A stretch of 64,000 nucleotides of DNA from NCBI GenBank assembly GCA_040776985.1, contig JAXGZL010000002.1, forward strand, positions 930,001 to 994,000. The letters are read 5' to 3'. A model generated the notes under the pieces. It did not search any database, had not been told where the DNA came from, and saw only the letters and a list, made by a program, of their open reading frames with translations. Every line of letters starts with the position of its first letter. Position 1 is the stretch's first letter. This document shows, in pieces, positions 61,448-64,000 of this stretch. A program made the position numbers and the translations under genes. This DNA is from UBA6115 sp040776985 (lineage in GTDB: Bacteria; Bacillota; Clostridia; Christensenellales; Aristaeellaceae).

Positions 61448-61477
61448 CAAAACAGGGAGGGAAAAGTCCCTCCCTGT
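61448..61477 (-). terminator. Terminator of the MsmX-type ATPase gene
   Basis: Stem ACAGGGAGGGA (61452-61462) with TCCCTCCCTGT (61467-61477), loop AAAG; on the minus strand it is followed by TTTTG. Confidence 0.8.
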
Positions 61478-61500
61478 GCAATGATTGGATTTTGCCGGAA

Positions 61501-62622
61501 TCAGCGGCTCAGCAGCGTCTCCTCGGTGTCCTTGTCGAAGAAGTGCAGGCGGCTGGTGTCCATGACGATCTGGATGTCGTCGCCGATGTGGGTCTTGGTG
61601 CGGGGGTCAACCCGGGCGATCACGTTGTCCGCCTTGCCGGAGGTGGAGAGATAGAGATAGGTTTCAGAGCCCATCTGCTCGGTCACTTCCACATGCACCT
61701 TGAAGGCGGCTTCCGGATGCGCCTGAACCTCGGCGGGGTCATCGCTCAGGTTCTCGGGCCGGATGCCCATCACCACTTCCTTGCCGATGACGCTTTCGTC
61801 CTTGAGCTTCTTCAGCTTCTCGTCCGGCACCACGATCTTGTTTTCCCCGAAGACGGCCACCACCTTGTCGCCCTCTTTTTCCAGCTTCACATCAAAGAAG
61901 TTCATCTGGGGGCTGCCGATGAAGCCGGCCACAAACTTGTTGTTGGGGAAGTCATAGTTGTTCTGCGGGGTGTCCACCTGCTGGATGAAGCCGTCCTTCA
62001 TGATGCAGATGCGGGAGCCCATGGTCATGGCCTCGGTCTGGTCATGGGTGACGTAGATGAAGGTGGTCTGCAGACGCTGGTGCAGCTTGGTGATCTCGGT
62101 GCGCATGGCCACGCGCAGTTTGGCGTCCAGGTTTGACAGCGGCTCGTCCATCAGGAAGACCTTGGGCTCGCGCACGATGGCGCGCCCCAGGGCGACGCGC
62201 TGGCGCTGGCCGCCGGAGAGGGCCTTGGGCTTGCGGTTGAGGAGGTATTCGATGTCCAGGATCATCGCGGCTGCTTCCACCCGGCGCTTGATCTCATCCT
62301 TGGGGGTTTTGCGCAGCTTCAGGCCAAAGGCCATGTTGTCATACACCGTCATGTGGGGATAGAGGGCATAGTTCTGGAACACCATGGCAATGTCCCTGTC
62401 CTTGGGGGCCACGTCGTTCACCAGGCGCTCGCCGATGTACAGTTCACCGTCGGAGATTTCCTCCAGGCCCGCCACCATGCGCAGCGTGGTGGACTTACCG
62501 CAGCCGGAGGGGCCGACCAGGACGATAAACTCCTTGTCCTCGATGTCCAGGGTGAAGTCGCTCACTGCGGTGACGTTGCCGGGATAGATTTTGTAGATGT
62601 GTTTCAGGGATACACTTGCCAT
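61501..62622 (-). CDS. MsmX/UgpC-type ABC transporter ATP-binding protein
   Basis: 373 residues. Walker A VGPSGCGKSTTLRMV, signature LSGGQRQRVALGRAI, Walker B VFLMDEPLSNLDAKLR, and the C-terminal TOBE/MalK-like domain (about 240-373). No permease or binding protein is next to it. Such orphan ATPases (MsmX) serve several sugar importers. A ribosome site GAGGAGGTT precedes the ATG. Confidence 0.94.
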   Translation of the reverse strand: MASVSLKHIYKIYPGNVTAVSDFTLDIEDKEFIVLVGPSGCGKSTTLRMVAGLEEISDGELYIGERLVNDVAPKDRDIAMVFQNYALYPHMTVYDNMAFGLKLRKTPKDEIKRRVEAAAMILDIEYLLNRKPKALSGGQRQRVALGRAIVREPKVFLMDEPLSNLDAKLRVAMRTEITKLHQRLQTTFIYVTHDQTEAMTMGSRICIMKDGFIQQVDTPQNNYDFPNNKFVAGFIGSPQMNFFDVKLEKEGDKVVAVFGENKIVVPDEKLKKLKDESVIGKEVVMGIRPENLSDDPAEVQAHPEAAFKVHVEVTEQMGSETYLYLSTSGKADNVIARVDPRTKTHIGDDIQIVMDTSRLHFFDKDTEETLLSR

Positions 62623-62738
62623 ATAAACAACCTCCTCAACCTTCTCAGGGCATATTTTCTGTGAACATTATACGGCAAAAGGCCTCCTGATTCCTACTGG
62701 GATATCTGCCAAAGTTCCCCTGACTTGCTTGTGCAGAT

Positions 62739-62767
62739 TTGATACAGGGGCCTCATTTTGCTATAAT
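62739..62767 (+). promoter_or_regulatory. Promoter of the Sir2 gene
   Basis: TTGATA (62739-62744), 17-base spacer, perfect TATAAT (62762-62767), 29 bases before the start codon. Confidence 0.8.
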
Positions 62768-62795
62768 GGTGCCAGAAAATCAGCGAGGTAAACCC

Positions 62796-63530
62796 ATGAA
62801 CACTGAAGCCATCAAAAAGCTGGCTGATTTCATCACCAGCTCAAACTACACCGTTTTCTTTGGCGGGGCGGGCGTCTCCACGGAAAGCGGAATCCCTGAT
62901 TTCAGGAGCGACCAGGGCCTGTACGCCGAAAAAAGCAGGATTCCGCCGGAGGAGATCATCAGCCGCAGCTTTTTCATGAGGAATCCGGAGATGTTCTACA
63001 CCTTCTATAAGGAGAAGATGATCTACCCGGAGGCAAGGCCCAACGCCGCCCACCAGGCGCTGGCGAAGCTGGAGGAGATGGGCAAGGTGCAGGCGGTGGT
63101 CACCCAGAACATTGACGGCCTCCATCAGGCAGCCGGGTCCAAAAGGGTGCTGGAGCTTCACGGCAGCGTCCTGCGCAACTTCTGCATGACCTGCCGCAAG
63201 GCCTACGATCTAAGCCATGTGCTGGCATCAGATGGCCCGCCCAAGTGCATGTGCGGCAGCCTGGTCAAGCCGGATGTGGTGCTGTATGAGGAGCCGCTGG
63301 ACCACCAGGTCACCCTTGCCGCCATCCGTGAAATTGAGAAAAGCGACCTGCTGATCATCGGCGGCACCAGCCTCACCGTGTACCCTGCCGCCTCCTATGT
63401 GTCCCTGTGCTCCGGGAAAACCGTCATCATCAACAAATCCGCCACCGCCATGGACCGGGCAGCGGATTTGGTCATCTCCTCCCCTATCGGTGAGACCTTC
63501 GCCGGGGTGATGGAATATATTAACAGCTAA
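62796..63530 (+). CDS. NAD-dependent protein deacylase, Sir2 family
   Basis: 244 residues. NAD site FFGGAGVSTESGIPDFRS, catalytic region VTQNIDGLHQAAG and ELHGSVLRNFC, and a zinc site from CMTC and CMCG cysteines. It removes acetyl or other acyl groups from lysines with NAD. ATG 62796 follows GCGAGGT. The 3' end overlaps the convergent barstar gene by 4 bases. Confidence 0.95.
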   Translation: MNTEAIKKLADFITSSNYTVFFGGAGVSTESGIPDFRSDQGLYAEKSRIPPEEIISRSFFMRNPEMFYTFYKEKMIYPEARPNAAHQALAKLEEMGKVQAVVTQNIDGLHQAAGSKRVLELHGSVLRNFCMTCRKAYDLSHVLASDGPPKCMCGSLVKPDVVLYEEPLDHQVTLAAIREIEKSDLLIIGGTSLTVYPAASYVSLCSGKTVIINKSATAMDRAADLVISSPIGETFAGVMEYINS

Positions 63531-63799
63531 CGGTTTTTGACCGCCACCACCAGATCGTTCCGCTCGCTGGCGCTGTCAGTCAGCACCTGGATCAACTGTT
63601 GCCCATAGGCGCCCAGGGCGTTGCGCAGGGCATCCGCGTAGCGCAGGGTGATGTGGGCGCTTTCCATCTCCCCCAGGCAATCATGCAGGGCGTCCAGGTT
63701 GGCGCCGTAATGGGCGGGCAGGTCCAGCTGCGCCTTCAGGTATTGGTGGGCCAGGGCTCTGGTGTCCATTTTTCTGCCGTCCAGTTCAATCCGCCGCAT
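63527..63799 (-). CDS. Barstar-family ribonuclease inhibitor
   Basis: 90 residues. It begins RRIELDGRKMDTRALAHQYLK and has YGANLDALHDCLGEM, the barstar helix-2 region with acidic residues that plug the barnase active site. Two bases... the ATG lies one base after the barnase stop codon, so toxin and antidote are co-translated. Confidence 0.92.
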   Translation of the reverse strand: MRRIELDGRKMDTRALAHQYLKAQLDLPAHYGANLDALHDCLGEMESAHITLRYADALRNALGAYGQQLIQVLTDSASERNDLVVAVKNR

Positions 63800-63800
63800 G

Positions 63801-64000
63801 TCAGTCCCCTCCCGCGAGTTGCGTAAAGCTCTTATAGTGATCGGTGGTGTAGTAGATCAGCCCGTCATTGGAATAGACCAGCCGCTTGGCCCCCCGGGCG
63901 CTTTTGCCCAGGGTATCAATGTCACACTCGTAATACTGCCTGCCCTTTTTGGCGGGCAGCAGCCCTTCATAGTTGCCAAAGCGGTCTCCCCCGATGCTCT
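63801..64000 (-). CDS. Barnase-family ribonuclease, C-terminal part (runs off right edge)
   Basis: The last 65 codons of a barnase-like secreted ribonuclease, stop at 63801-63803. Conserved features: IGGDRFGNYEGLLP, YYECDIDT (general base Glu), the Arg-containing GKSARGAKRLVYSNDGLIYY and TTDHYKSF (catalytic His). The N-terminal part, and therefore whether it is a simple secreted RNase or the toxin tip of a larger protein, is outside the window. Read from the sequence directly. Confidence 0.92.
   Translation of the reverse strand, partial: SIGGDRFGNYEGLLPAKKGRQYYECDIDTLGKSARGAKRLVYSNDGLIYYTTDHYKSFTQLAGGD

Noticed and set aside
61195..62136. A 313-codon plus-strand frame over the DnaA-box region
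   Set aside because: Most of it is antisense to the MsmX-type ATPase and the rest crosses the terminator and DnaA boxes; no ribosome site.

Overview
The window is a chromosomal segment of a GC-rich (roughly 60% by eye), anaerobic, Gram-positive-type bacterium, most likely a member of the Clostridia. Reasons: strong AGGAGG ribosome sites; a SCIFF (six-cysteine) ranthipeptide with its radical-SAM maturase, a hallmark of Clostridia; SepF and DivIVA side by side; coenzyme-B12 glutamate mutase with methylaspartate ammonia-lyase; and several oxygen-sensitive radical or iron enzymes. The species cannot be named from the sequence.

Layout. 1-2200: mobile-DNA scar made of the end of an IS3-type transposase, a complete IS256-type element, and an AT-rich gene remnant cut by it. 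2201-18600: a divergent sugar/polyol locus. To the left run a class II aldolase and an FGGY kinase. To the right run a ribose-type ABC importer, then IolE, IolB, IolD and IolG, then an archaeal-type (type II) GAPDH, a phosphoglycerate kinase, a LarA-family racemase and a split transketolase. Two good promoters face away from each other, with a perfect 9-bp inverted repeat exactly between their -35 boxes. The genes read as a myo-inositol (or related cyclitol) pathway with its own ATP-yielding lower branch, and with an FGGY kinase apparently standing in for IolC.

18700-23850: a secreted protein, an HlyD-like membrane protein, SepF with very long Gln/Pro/Tyr-rich tails, and DivIVA (cell division). 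23900-26400: secreted nuclease, alpha-L-fucosidase with a membrane partner, and two tRNA-Ser genes. 26500-31900: DUF4956 and VTC-domain proteins, an RlmD-like RNA methyltransferase, peptidase T and a MATE exporter. 31940-37410: methylaspartate (glutamate mutase) operon. 37540-40530: glycosyltransferase and MnmG. 40517-43400: aminotransferase and the SCIFF peptide/maturase pair, with a terminator between peptide and enzyme. 43457-49242: iron alcohol dehydrogenase, TadA, nitroreductase and a 1174-residue surface protein with about ten SdrD-B-like repeats. 49300-59350: YebC, GDPD, a zincin, a CHAP-like protein, a flippase-like protein, aspartokinase, a secreted beta-sandwich protein, an amidohydrolase, a CBS-type pyrophosphatase and a kinase-like protein. 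59340-64000: RecF and RlmH, an AT-richer gene-free region with a cluster of DnaA boxes (candidate replication origin), an MsmX-type ATPase, a Sir2 deacylase, and a barstar/barnase pair that runs off the right edge.

Starts were chosen by ribosome-site spacing and family length. All functional calls come from motif recognition by eye; no database search was run.
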